In this document: in pieces, positions 1 to 9,029 of the stretch
How the letters are laid out: each line of letters begins with the position of its first letter
How positions within the stretch are numbered: position 1 is the stretch's first letter
From: Microbacterium sp. 10M-3C3
GTDB lineage: Bacteria > Actinomycetota > Actinomycetes > Actinomycetales > Microbacteriaceae
Assembly (NCBI RefSeq): GCF_003931875.1
Contig: NZ_CP034245.1
Span: forward strand, 372,001-436,000
Length of the DNA: 64,000 nt
Direction: 5' to 3'
Notes under the pieces: generated by a model
What the model saw: only the letters and a program-made list of their open reading frames with translations
What the model was told of the DNA's origin: nothing
Databases searched by the model: none
Made by a program: the position numbers and the translations under genes

Positions 1-483
1 CTGGCCTTCACGATCCACGATGTTCTGGACGCGCGCACCCGCACGGACCTGTACCGCGCGCTCGATGACCCCGAGCTGCTGCAGAGCTGGCAGGACGTGC
101 AGCTGGCCCAGCTCATGGCCGGCATCGGGATCGCCTTCTCGATCTTCGACGTGCTCGCTGTCGGCAGAGGGGCGCGCCTGATCGCGCGCGAGGCCGCCGC
201 CGCGCTGCGCGTGGCGGAGCGCACCGGCCTTCGCGAGGCCGCCCGGCTGGCCGCCGCCGAGACGCGCGCCGCGGTGGCACGTCGGATGACGGAGGAGTTC
301 CTGGCGAATGCGGCGAGACACGCGATGACCGAGGCCGTCGTCATGGCCGCGATCACCGCGGTGCTGCCGCGCGTCGTCGCGCCGGCGCTCGTGCCGTGGA
401 TCCGGCGGCAGGCGCAGGAGCACGGGACGCTGCCGCAGACGGATGCCGCTCTCGGCGCGCTGGCGACGGGTGCGGCGCGATGA
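1..483 (+). CDS. Partial alanine/arginine-rich helical protein at the left edge of the tail-like cluster
   Basis: The reading frame is open from base 1 and ends at 483, so only the last 160 residues are seen and the start lies outside the window. The visible part is rich in Ala and Arg with long predicted helices and includes a short hydrophobic stretch (residues about 36-52, MAGIGIAFSIFDVLAVG). No catalytic motif is recognised. Its stop overlaps the ATG of the next gene, so it is co-transcribed with the baseplate genes. In contractile injection systems, non-structural proteins of this composition can be cargo or assembly factors, but that is inference from position only. Confidence 0.6.
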   Translation: MAFTIHDVLDARTRTDLYRALDDPELLQSWQDVQLAQLMAGIGIAFSIFDVLAVGRGARLIAREAAAALRVAERTGLREAARLAAAETRAAVARRMTEEFLANAARHAMTEAVVMAAITAVLPRVVAPALVPWIRRQAQEHGTLPQTDAALGALATGAAR

Positions 484-1919
484 CGATGACGGTGACGTCG
501 GAAGGGCTGCGGTCGGCTCTGCGGGCGGCGGCGCACGACGAGCCCGCCCAGATGCAATCGTTGCGGCGCGCGATCGAGCAGGCGGGCGGACTCCGTCTCG
601 GGACAGACTCGCTCGACGACATCCTGGTGCGTGTGCTGATGACGGCCGCACGGGGTCATGGGCGCGAGATGGAGCGTGTGACCGACTCCCTTCGCGAGGC
701 ACTGATGCGCATCCTCGACGACCTCGAGCTCGCTCGCGGCAATCGACCCGGTGTCGCCCCGCGCGCGGAGGCGCTGCGGCACGCCGATCTCGAACGCATC
801 GCGCAGACGATCGAGATGCTCGAGACGTTCGATGATTACGTTCGCCGGCAGGCGCAGAACGCCGATTCCGATCTCGCCCACGCCCTCGACGACCTCCTTC
901 CGCCCGACCCGATCTCGGCGCGCAACCGCGCGCTCAGCCGAGGGGCCGACGCGCTCGAGCGCGCGGAGGCGATCGCACGGGCGTACGCCGAGGGCCGAAC
1001 AGTCGAGGCAGCAGGTCTCGGCCTCCCGCTCACGAACCCGCGCGATCCGGCACTTACGCGCACGATGCAGCGACTCCGGGCGGCCATCGATCGCTATCGT
1101 GCGAATCCTGGGACGGATGCCGCCGCCGCCGAAGCCGCGGCATCCGAGCTCGCCCGCATGACGAACTACGCCGGCGAGCATCTGCGCGCCAACGCCAGCG
1201 GCTTCGAGGTCTCGTCACTCGACGATGTCCTCCCTCCTTCTCGCCCACCGCGTGCCGACGCGCCCGGCGCCGTGCACGAAGCGCACGAGGCGGCACAGGC
1301 CGCTCGCGAGACGCTCCGGGCCCGACCCGATCTCGTCACGTCGGCGCCCGCTGCCGAGCTGTTCGACGCGCTCCAGTCCGGGAGCCCCGAGTTCCGCGCG
1401 GAGGGGACGATGCGCGAGGGCCTCGCCCGCGGCGAGGTACCGGGGGTGGGCCTCGAGGGCTACATGATCAGCGCCGGGGAGGTCGGCCGGCTGCGCACCG
1501 AGCCCCCGGGCCTCGCCGCGCGGCTCGCGTCCTTCCTCTTCGGGTGGCAGCGCGCGCACCTGGTCGGCCCGGGCTTCGGATCGGAGCTCTTCGCGGGGCT
1601 CGCACTCGCCCCGGAGGGCGTCAACCAGATCGCGCAGCGTCAGGGCATCGAGCTTCTCATCCGGCATCTGCGTGACACGGGGGCGGACCCGCACGCCACG
1701 ATCACCGCAAAGGTGCGCCGGCTCGCCGTACCGCTGGCCAGCGGCAGTCCCGAGGCCGTCGACGTCCTGTCGTCGATCCGCTACGAGGTGACGACGTCCG
1801 GCCGCCCCGCAAAGGTCACGTTCGAGATCACCGTGCACCCGGACGGATCGTGGAGCGTCACCCATGACATCCCTCCGGGGCTCCCCGGCGCCGACGTCGC
1901 TCTGGCAGGTGCGCGATGA
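480..1919 (+). CDS. Uncharacterised 479-residue protein of the tail-like cluster
   Basis: The start ATG (480) overlaps the preceding stop and gives MTMTVTSEG; an in-frame upstream ATG would run deep into the previous gene and is less likely. The protein is mostly helical and charged for its first 250 residues, with many Ala, Arg and Glu. It ends in a more beta-like segment with HPDGSWSVTHDIPPG near the C-terminus. I recognise no family. It overlaps the next gene by 4 bases. Its place just ahead of the small structural proteins fits a cargo, chaperone or accessory protein of an injection machine, but nothing in the sequence proves this. Confidence 0.6.
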   Translation: MTMTVTSEGLRSALRAAAHDEPAQMQSLRRAIEQAGGLRLGTDSLDDILVRVLMTAARGHGREMERVTDSLREALMRILDDLELARGNRPGVAPRAEALRHADLERIAQTIEMLETFDDYVRRQAQNADSDLAHALDDLLPPDPISARNRALSRGADALERAEAIARAYAEGRTVEAAGLGLPLTNPRDPALTRTMQRLRAAIDRYRANPGTDAAAAEAAASELARMTNYAGEHLRANASGFEVSSLDDVLPPSRPPRADAPGAVHEAHEAAQAARETLRARPDLVTSAPAAELFDALQSGSPEFRAEGTMREGLARGEVPGVGLEGYMISAGEVGRLRTEPPGLAARLASFLFGWQRAHLVGPGFGSELFAGLALAPEGVNQIAQRQGIELLIRHLRDTGADPHATITAKVRRLAVPLASGSPEAVDVLSSIRYEVTTSGRPAKVTFEITVHPDGSWSVTHDIPPGLPGADVALAGAR

Positions 1920-2413
1920 GCGAGCGGTCGCACCTCGAGGAGTTCCTCCACCTCCCGTCCGCGGTGCTCGTGGATCTTCCGCTCGCGATCCCGCTCTTCG
2001 CGGTGAGCCGCATGACGGTGACCGAATCGTTCCCGCTGCCGCCCGTCGGCGCATCGGCCTTCCGCACTGCGGCGTCGCCGTCCGGGGAGTCAGTGTCGCT
2101 GTCCGCGCTCCTCGTCGGTCCTCAGCGGCTGCTCTGGAAGAAGGATCTCGAGCTCATCGCCGCCTCCAGCCGATCCGGCGGCTCGCTCGGCGCGTGGACG
2201 AGCGGCTACGTCAACGGCGTCACGCTCGTCAGCACGCTGATCACCCGCATCAACATGCAGATCAGCGAGCTCACGTTCGCCGCGTCCGCACAGCGACTCG
2301 ACACGATCGAGGTGGGGATCACGATGCGCCACGTCCCGCGCCCGGGGCCCGTCGATGCGCTCGTGGATCTCGGGTCGACGGCGGCCCTGTCGACCCTGGA
2401 GTTCCTGACATGA
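1916..2413 (+). CDS. Small tail/baseplate-type structural protein
   Basis: A 165-residue protein translated through an ATGA overlap with the gene before it. It looks like a compact beta-rich phage-tail protein. The central part (residues about 70-140) contains a WKKDLELIA stretch, a GYVNGVTLVSTLITRINMQ segment and a second strand ending in RLDTIEVGITMRHV. These alternate polar and hydrophobic residues as in tail-tube or baseplate subunits. I cannot assign it to a named family. It is followed with a 4-base overlap by another small protein and then by the hub/spike gene, as small baseplate components often are. Confidence 0.6.
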   Translation: MSERSHLEEFLHLPSAVLVDLPLAIPLFAVSRMTVTESFPLPPVGASAFRTAASPSGESVSLSALLVGPQRLLWKKDLELIAASSRSGGSLGAWTSGYVNGVTLVSTLITRINMQISELTFAASAQRLDTIEVGITMRHVPRPGPVDALVDLGSTAALSTLEFLT

Positions 2414-2961
2414 CCCTCCCGGACGGGTTCGCACCGGTCGCGCTCGACGCCGCCGCCGGCATCCCGCAGACGGCGACGCTCGGCCCGGGCCGCTCGGCGC
2501 CCCTGCGCCTGTCGGTCGTCGCGGCCGCGTCCGACCTCGCCGCGCTCCTGTCCAGCGAGCGCGATCGACGGCTGTGGGCCTCGGCGACAGCGCGTGAGCG
2601 CAGAACGGGCGTCCGGGCACCCGCGGACCCGTGGCGCGCCGCCGATGCGGCAGCGCGCGCGGCGCTCGCGGCGAACCCCGGCGACACGCTCGATCCCGAG
2701 CGCATCCTCGTGTCGCTCATCGTGCACGAGAGCCGCCGCGTGATCACCGTGTGGCCCGCGATCCCCGGGCGCCCGCTTCCGGTGCGGGATGCGGCGGGCC
2801 TGCGCGGGACCCTGTGGGTCGAGGACGTCGTCATCAGCGCCGGCTCGCTGGTCGCGACCGGCGCGACGGGTGCCCGGCTCGCGATCGCGTGGCAGTCGGG
2901 TTCCCCCGTCGTCGCCACTCCGCCCGCGCGTGAGGAGGATCCGTATGTCAGCCTCACCTAG
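2410..2961 (+). CDS. Uncharacterised 183-residue baseplate-cluster protein
   Basis: Start ATG at 2410 overlaps the preceding stop. The protein has an Ala-rich helical centre (residues about 36-95) and a beta-rich C-terminal half that begins near PERILVSLIVHESRRVITVW. No family is recognised. The stop lies 17 bases inside the next gene, which begins at 2945. Its position between a tail-type protein and the hub/spike suggests a baseplate or tube-capping role. The call rests on context and on the continuous coding run. Confidence 0.5.
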   Translation: MTLPDGFAPVALDAAAGIPQTATLGPGRSAPLRLSVVAAASDLAALLSSERDRRLWASATARERRTGVRAPADPWRAADAAARAALAANPGDTLDPERILVSLIVHESRRVITVWPAIPGRPLPVRDAAGLRGTLWVEDVVISAGSLVATGATGARLAIAWQSGSPVVATPPAREEDPYVSLT

Positions 2962-4795
2962 CGTCGGGTTCGACGCGGGCTGGGCGGTCGAGTTCCGTAC
3001 CGCTGCCCCGGGTGCGCTCGAGGCGCCGGCGGACTTCACGGCCGACCGTTCGGGGTACGACGCCGACATCCGCATCGAGTTCGACGCGGCGTTCCGCGCG
3101 CCCACCTTCAGCGTGACGATCGACGGCCTGCGCGACGCCGACGTGGCGAGGATCACGACCGGTCCGCTTCCCATCATGACCATCCGCCTGGGATGGCGCG
3201 ATCATCCAGGCTCGTTCGGCGGCGGCTTCCTTCCCGCGCTGAACGCCGTGGGGCTCGGTCAGGTCGGAGGATCAGCGCTCGTCCCGGTCCTCACCGGGAG
3301 GGTACGCGGATACGAGCGGACGGTCGGCGACGACCGGTACCGCACGACGTTCACGGGTGTGGACCTCACGTGGGCGAAGCTCGCCGGCGCCGTCGTCGGC
3401 GAGACAACGCTCCCTGCGCGCGGCTCGGTGACCGACATGATCGCCGCCCTGTGCCGTGCCGCGGACCCCGGCATCCGCACCGAGCAGGAGGGCGACCCCG
3501 TCACCCTGTCGGCGACACCGGAGCCGTCGCGAACCTCGCACGTGATCGATGCGATCGACATGGTCGCACGCGCGGGTTACCCCGAGGCGACCGCTCGCTC
3601 ACCGCTCCTCGTGCGCGACGGCGCGGTGCACGTGGGGACATGGGAGCGGGCGGTGCGCGGCGGAACGACGCATCGACTCACCGAGGCGACCGGGCTCGTC
3701 GAAGCGACGCCCGCCCCCTTCCACCACGAGACCACGCAGGCCGACAACCCGTACGCGCCGGCGCTCGCCGACTCGTACCGCCTCACGCTCATCGGTCGCG
3801 CCGACATCAAACCGGGCGACCTCGTGCAGGCATCTCTGCCTGCAACGGCGCCGGCGGCGGCCGACACCGCGGCATCGGTCCTCGGCGGCTTCGGGGCGCT
3901 CGGGGTCATGGCGGCTCCCATCGTGAGCGCCGTCATCGGAGCGACGACGACCCCGACCGACTTCCGGGTCACCGGAGTCGCGCATCAGCTCGCCCCCGCG
4001 ACGGGCTTCATCACGCGGCTCACAGTGGTCGCGGTCGGGTCGGGCCCCGCGCGTCCCGGGTCCACGGGGGAGGCGCACCGCACCGCCCAGGAGATCGACG
4101 AGCGCATCCACGCGCTCGCCCGCAACCGCCGGGTGATCGATGTGGGGCGGGTATCCGGGCAGAGCGTGGATTCCGGCGGGTCGCGGCATGCGCAGCGCCT
4201 CGAGGTGCGCAGCGGACTGGCTCGCACCGAGCCGCCGAACCTCCCCGTGCGCGCCGCCGTCGGGCGCGACGCGACGATCCTGTCGGACAAGCCGTATCTG
4301 ACTCCGTTCGCGTTCGGCGGCACGGGCCTGGTCATCCCGCACTATCCCGGAACCCGTGTCCTGCACCTCAACCACGAGGGGGACGTGCACAACGCCGTCG
4401 TGGCGGGGGCCCTGTGGTCGGAAGGGGAGGAGCCGCGCAGTCAGGCAGGAGACTGGTGGCTCACCCTCCCCATCGGCGTGTCGCCGACCGGCGAGGGCCG
4501 GGTCGATACGCCCCGCCCGAGCGGGAAGGTGACGAGCGACCTCACCGATGCGCAAGGCCACCGATCGATCCGCGTGCGCGGATTCGAGATCACGGTCGGG
4601 CAGTCGAACCTGCCCAACGTCGGCGAACGGCTCACGGGCGCCTCCGACGACGAGCTCACGATCCGCGGCGCCGGGGGCAACGCCGCCATCACGATCGCCG
4701 CCAACGGTGCGATCACGATCCGCACCGACCAGGATCTGCGCATCGAAGCGAAGAAGATCACCATGCAGACACAGCAGGGGGTGGATGTCACATGA
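2945..4795 (+). CDS. Baseplate hub/spike protein (gpD plus gpV / VgrG-like)
   Basis: A 616-residue protein resembling fused tail hub (phage late control gpD/gp27-like, residues about 1-400) and spike (gpV/gp5/VgrG-like, about 410-616). The second part has an OB-fold-like region and ends in short repeats rich in alternating Ile, Thr and Ala (for example AAITIAANGAITIRTDQDL), as in gp5-type triple-stranded beta-helix needles. ATG 2945 was chosen because it overlaps the previous gene only slightly; longer in-frame starts run through that gene. It would sit at the tip of the tube and puncture the target membrane. No PAAR tip protein is seen next to it; the gp25-like wedge gene follows directly with a 4-base overlap. 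Confidence 0.75.
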   Translation: MSASPSVGFDAGWAVEFRTAAPGALEAPADFTADRSGYDADIRIEFDAAFRAPTFSVTIDGLRDADVARITTGPLPIMTIRLGWRDHPGSFGGGFLPALNAVGLGQVGGSALVPVLTGRVRGYERTVGDDRYRTTFTGVDLTWAKLAGAVVGETTLPARGSVTDMIAALCRAADPGIRTEQEGDPVTLSATPEPSRTSHVIDAIDMVARAGYPEATARSPLLVRDGAVHVGTWERAVRGGTTHRLTEATGLVEATPAPFHHETTQADNPYAPALADSYRLTLIGRADIKPGDLVQASLPATAPAAADTAASVLGGFGALGVMAAPIVSAVIGATTTPTDFRVTGVAHQLAPATGFITRLTVVAVGSGPARPGSTGEAHRTAQEIDERIHALARNRRVIDVGRVSGQSVDSGGSRHAQRLEVRSGLARTEPPNLPVRAAVGRDATILSDKPYLTPFAFGGTGLVIPHYPGTRVLHLNHEGDVHNAVVAGALWSEGEEPRSQAGDWWLTLPIGVSPTGEGRVDTPRPSGKVTSDLTDAQGHRSIRVRGFEITVGQSNLPNVGERLTGASDDELTIRGAGGNAAITIAANGAITIRTDQDLRIEAKKITMQTQQGVDVT

Positions 4796-5259
4796 CCGAC
4801 GGCGACACGGTCGCGGCTTCCGAGCGCGCGGCTCTGGGGTGGGGACTGGGCCTCGTGCCCGTCACCGAGTCGGGGCTCGGGTGGGATCTGTCGTGGGATG
4901 CCGCGGCCGGCGGCGCTCGCCGGCTCGCACTCGTCGAGGGCGTGAGCAACCTCGCCCAGGACCTCGCCGTGGCGCTCCTCACGCCGCTCGGGGCCGACCC
5001 GTTCGACACCGGCTTCGGGTTCGCCGGTCTCAGCGTTTTGACCCTCGATGTGCCCCCGGCCCTGGCGGAAGAGCTTCTCAGGTTGTCGATCCAGGCGACC
5101 CTCGTCGCCGACGCCCGCGTGCGAGAGGTCACGGATGTCGCGCTCGAGCGCGTGAAGGCTGACGACCCCTCGGATCGCCGACGCGTGGTCCGCGCCGGCG
5201 TCCGCACCGTGATCTCGCGGGACGCGAGCGTGTCCGTAGAAGGGATGTCGCTGACATGA
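4792..5259 (+). CDS. GPW/gp25-like baseplate wedge protein
   Basis: A 155-residue protein of the gp25 (GPW_gp25) type, a baseplate wedge component that helps start sheath assembly in T4-like tails and contractile injection systems. Residues about 45-75 (VSNLAQDLAVALLTPLGADPF) match the family pattern in which a helix is followed by a glycine/proline turn. A terminal beta strand and helix follow. Length is typical (about 130-160). Its placement between the spike and the baseplate-J gene is the usual order in these systems, and it overlaps both by 4 bases. Confidence 0.75.
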   Translation: MTDGDTVAASERAALGWGLGLVPVTESGLGWDLSWDAAAGGARRLALVEGVSNLAQDLAVALLTPLGADPFDTGFGFAGLSVLTLDVPPALAEELLRLSIQATLVADARVREVTDVALERVKADDPSDRRRVVRAGVRTVISRDASVSVEGMSLT

Positions 5260-6647
5260 CCGATCGGGATCTCACCGCGCTGAGCCGCACGACCGCGTCG
5301 GGCGCCGAGTTCGGCGTCACCGCCGGGGGGTTCGTGCCGAAGCCGGTCGCGCGCCTGCTGTCCGAGAAGATCGCCCTCGCGCGCGAGCTGTTCGGCGCGG
5401 ACGTCGACCTCACGAGCGGCAGCGTCTTGCGGACCCTTCTCGAGCTGCAATCCGTCGAGGATGCGCGGGTCTGGTCGCACCTCGGATTGCTCTACGAATC
5501 GAGCCATGTGGCGACCGCGCGCGGCGAGGCGCTGTCGCGGCTCGGGGCAGAGCTCGGCATCCCGCGTCCATTCCACCGCGCGACCGGCGCCGTGACGTTC
5601 ACGCTCGCGGGCGACCTTCCTGCCTCGATGCCGCAGGTGCGGCTGTGGCGCGGCACACGGCTGCGGGCTCGTGGAGGCGTCGGGGTCTTCCTGCGAGACG
5701 GGGCTGTCGTTGACGCGGACCGCACGGAGGCGCAGGCCGCCGTGGTCGCCTTCGAGCCCGGGCCGGCCGGAGACCTCGACCCCACCGCGGAGGTGGCGGG
5801 CGACCGTCCGGGACTCATCGACGCGGTCGACCCGGACGACACGGCCGTCGCCGCGGAGGCGGAGCTCGTCGCCTCCGGCGTCGTCACCATCACCCACACC
5901 GCGCCGCTCACGGGGGGAACGCTGGCATGGTCGGACGAGGACTACCGCGATCTGCTCCTGTCGTACCCGCGCAACGTGTGGACGCCGGATGCTCTTCGCG
6001 TCGCGGTGTCGCTGGTGCCCGGCGTGCGGCAGGTGATCGTGAAGGACCTCTACGGCGGTCTCGACATCAACCACGCGATCTTCGGCAACTTCGCCTTCGC
6101 GGAGCGGCTGTTCACCGAGCAGCGGAGCATCGCGAACCCCTACTTCGTGACCGTGCTCGTCGCTGGCGAGGAAGCCGCCATCTGGGACGGTCCGGGGCAG
6201 CTCGCCGAACGAGTCCGCGCGGCGGTCGACCAGGTGCGACCCGTCGGCATCGCCCCTGCGATCGAACAGGCCGACCAGGTGGGGGTCGGGTACCGCGGCC
6301 GGATCGTCGTCGATGGGCTGCCGGTGACGCCCGACGGGCCGTCGCCCGGCGCTGTCGCGGCGCTCGTCGGTCGCATCGAGGATCGTGTTCGACGCTACGT
6401 CGGGCGCCTCCGCATCGGTGAACCGGTGCTGTTCAGCGAGATCATGTGGTCCGTCATGAACGAGCCCGGCATCGTCGACGTGAAGGACCTGCGCCTCGTC
6501 CGCTACCCGCCTCGGCTCGGCCGCGGGCACGTCGGCGGTAACGAGCAGTGGGTTGCGGAGGTCGTCGATCCCGGCGCCGACATCAGGATCGGCGCATCCG
6601 AAGTGCCGGTGCTGGTGGCCTCCACGACGGATCTGCGGGTGGTGTGA
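5256..6647 (+). CDS. Baseplate J-like protein (gp47/gp6 wedge family)
   Basis: A 463-residue baseplate-J family protein, the wedge component that forms the ring around the hub. The N-terminal helix region (residues about 20-90, ending EALSRLGAELGIPRPFHRATG) is the classic family signature, followed by beta-sandwich domains. The motif YPRNVWTPDALRVAVSLVPGV around residue 235 and the C-terminal PGIVDVKDLRLVRYP segment also fit. Only a few more N-terminal residues than usual are present. It overlaps its neighbours by 4 and 1 bases, showing translational coupling. Confidence 0.85.
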   Translation: MTDRDLTALSRTTASGAEFGVTAGGFVPKPVARLLSEKIALARELFGADVDLTSGSVLRTLLELQSVEDARVWSHLGLLYESSHVATARGEALSRLGAELGIPRPFHRATGAVTFTLAGDLPASMPQVRLWRGTRLRARGGVGVFLRDGAVVDADRTEAQAAVVAFEPGPAGDLDPTAEVAGDRPGLIDAVDPDDTAVAAEAELVASGVVTITHTAPLTGGTLAWSDEDYRDLLLSYPRNVWTPDALRVAVSLVPGVRQVIVKDLYGGLDINHAIFGNFAFAERLFTEQRSIANPYFVTVLVAGEEAAIWDGPGQLAERVRAAVDQVRPVGIAPAIEQADQVGVGYRGRIVVDGLPVTPDGPSPGAVAALVGRIEDRVRRYVGRLRIGEPVLFSEIMWSVMNEPGIVDVKDLRLVRYPPRLGRGHVGGNEQWVAEVVDPGADIRIGASEVPVLVASTTDLRVV

Positions 6648-9016
6648 TGCGCCGCGTCGAAGAGAGACCCGCGGGCGCCTCGGGGCTGACCGCCATGCTC
6701 GACCTGCTCAGCGGGCCCCTCGAGCCCACCTCGACGACCACCCCCCTGCCGCTCCTGGACGGCACGATCGACACGCTCCGGCCGACGCGGGCGCCGGCGA
6801 TCTTCGTGCGCGTGCGGCGCGGGCTCGCTCGGGAGGCCGTGGTCGTGCGCGCCGCCGTGGGAGCCGTCGACCTGCGTCCGACGGTGTTCACCGCGTGGAC
6901 CGAAGGCGGGTCGCTGCTGCCCCTGTATGTGCCGACGCCCGATCCCGCCGCTCCCGGGTTCGGGCGCATCCGGGTGACCGTGCGCGCGTGGCGCGTGAGC
7001 GATCGGGATGCGGCGAGCGACCCCGCGGTCGCGATCGCGCGCGCAACGGGGGCACCCCTCTCGGCGGTCGCGGCATCCGATCTCCTCGAAGGCGTGCTCG
7101 TCGACGGCGACCTGGCGAGGCTCGCGTACCTCCTGTCGTTCGAGGGGCAGCGCACCATGACGATGCTCCGCGAGATCGCGGTGAGCCGCCACGTCGGGCT
7201 CGCGCGCATGGCCGGCCTCGACGCGATCGGCGCCGATCACGGCGTGCCACGACTCGACGGCGAAGACGACGAGACGTACCGTTCTCGGCTCCGCATCTTC
7301 ACGCAGTGGGCGCTCGCCACGCCGTCCGGCCTTGCGGCCGCGCTCAACGGCGCGCCCGAGAGCGCGGCGGACCCCGGCCGCAACGCCGGCCTGCCGTCCA
7401 CCGCGGGCATCCGATCCCGCTTCCGGATCGTCGACGCCACGCCCGAGCTGGCCGTCGCCGCCCGGATCGTGCAGGTCGGCGGAGCCGCGGGGGAGTGGCG
7501 AGCGCGGTTCGCCGGACTCGCCGCGGGCGGGCTCCTCTTCGACCTCGATGCCGACCCTTCCGCGCGGCTTCCGCGCGCTGTGCGCGCACGGCGCATCGAG
7601 CTGCGCAAACGCCTCGACGAGGCGGTCGCGCGTGCCGAACCGCACGATGACCGGCGGTACTTGTCGATCCTCGCCGCCGTATCGCTCGACCGCGCGGTGC
7701 GCCTGCTCTCCGCGCTGACCGGATCGGGCGAGCTCACCCTCCTCTCCGCCATGACGGTGACGGCCGACCCGCGCCTGGACCTCGGCCTCGGCTTCACTCT
7801 CAAGCCGCTCACCGCCGCGAGGATCGATCGCGCGATCGCGCGGGCTCGCGACCTGCAGGACGACCCGGGCGGCGGAGCCGACCTCGACCCCGAGGTGCGA
7901 GCGGCGATCGCGGCGGCGCCCGTGCGCGACCGAGCATCCGACCCGATGGGGGCGTGGCTGTTCGAGTCGGCCGGTCTTCATGTCGCGCGGCTCTCGGGCG
8001 GCGAGCTGCACCTGACCCCGCTCTCCGCTGAGGGACTCGTGATCGAAGGGCCGGGCGAGAGCCCCGCAGCCGCCGACGTCCGCTTCGACGCGAAGCTGCG
8101 CGGCGCGCAGACCGGCGGCCGGCACATCCTCGTCGACGAGGCGTGGACGGCCGCCGGCGAACGCTTTCAGGCGGCCGGCGCCGCCGTTCCCGACCCCGTC
8201 TCGCCGGCGCAGCTGCGTACGACCCTCACCGCGCTGGGCGCCCGTCCGCCCGTGCCGCTCGACCCGGCGGTCGCGCCGCTCGCCGGCATCGGGCTCGCCC
8301 CCGCCGCTCCCGAGGAGTTCGCCGCGCGCGTCGCGTCGGAGTACGACCTCGACCTCCTGCTGCTCTACCGCTTCGATCCCGGCCTCGTCGGTCTCGCACC
8401 CGACAGCGCGGAGGCGCGCGACAGGCGCGACGCCGTCGTCGACCGCCTCGCCGACCTGACCGCCGCCGGCTTCCACTCGGTCCGGCTCCTGCCGGACCCG
8501 CAGGGGAGCGGGATGCTGGTGCTCGCCGCCGTCTCTTCTCTCCCCGGAGGCAGCAACCGCCCCGGGCAGCCGGCGCCGGCGATGTACAGGTGGGCGGTCA
8601 TCGATCTGACCGAAGACCCGGAGCCCGTCGAGCTCGGAGCCACGGCACCCAATGTGACGGTCACGCGGGGGATCGGCGGTCAGCTGTCCTTCCGCACGCG
8701 TCGCCCCGGCATCCTGCTCGTCGTGTGCGTGGCGTACGTGCGACGCGGCGGCGCCGACCCGTACGAGGTGCGCATCGAGCTGCCCGGGGACGAGGTGCTC
8801 GACGTGGAGCAGTACGGGTACCTCATGAACCTCCTCGAGCAGCTGTGCCCGCTCGGCGTGGAGATCAACACGTTCGACATCCGGCGCGACCACGTGTCGG
8901 TCGACGGCGCCGCGCCGGGACTCCTCTCCGGGCGCGTCTCGCGCAGCTACACCCGCTACCGGCGCCGCCGGCCGCTCACCCGGGATGCCCGGGACGACGT
9001 GGCGGACCTCTCGTGA
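6647..9016 (+). CDS. Large baseplate-associated protein
   Basis: A 789-residue protein starting at an ATG that overlaps the baseplate-J stop by one base. Residues about 185-240 (LARMAGLDAIGADHGVPRL, then GEDDETYRSRLRIF) resemble the conserved helical motif of baseplate-J and related wedge proteins, which suggests duplication and divergence from that family. The rest is a mosaic of helical and beta domains that I do not recognise. The Arg-rich C-terminus may contact other subunits. In contractile injection systems a large baseplate protein (Cis12-like) usually follows baseplate J, so this position supports that role. The exact family is uncertain. Confidence 0.6.
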   Translation: MRRVEERPAGASGLTAMLDLLSGPLEPTSTTTPLPLLDGTIDTLRPTRAPAIFVRVRRGLAREAVVVRAAVGAVDLRPTVFTAWTEGGSLLPLYVPTPDPAAPGFGRIRVTVRAWRVSDRDAASDPAVAIARATGAPLSAVAASDLLEGVLVDGDLARLAYLLSFEGQRTMTMLREIAVSRHVGLARMAGLDAIGADHGVPRLDGEDDETYRSRLRIFTQWALATPSGLAAALNGAPESAADPGRNAGLPSTAGIRSRFRIVDATPELAVAARIVQVGGAAGEWRARFAGLAAGGLLFDLDADPSARLPRAVRARRIELRKRLDEAVARAEPHDDRRYLSILAAVSLDRAVRLLSALTGSGELTLLSAMTVTADPRLDLGLGFTLKPLTAARIDRAIARARDLQDDPGGGADLDPEVRAAIAAAPVRDRASDPMGAWLFESAGLHVARLSGGELHLTPLSAEGLVIEGPGESPAAADVRFDAKLRGAQTGGRHILVDEAWTAAGERFQAAGAAVPDPVSPAQLRTTLTALGARPPVPLDPAVAPLAGIGLAPAAPEEFAARVASEYDLDLLLLYRFDPGLVGLAPDSAEARDRRDAVVDRLADLTAAGFHSVRLLPDPQGSGMLVLAAVSSLPGGSNRPGQPAPAMYRWAVIDLTEDPEPVELGATAPNVTVTRGIGGQLSFRTRRPGILLVVCVAYVRRGGADPYEVRIELPGDEVLDVEQYGYLMNLLEQLCPLGVEINTFDIRRDHVSVDGAAPGLLSGRVSRSYTRYRRRRPLTRDARDDVADLS

Positions 9017-9029
9017 CAAGGAGCACATC

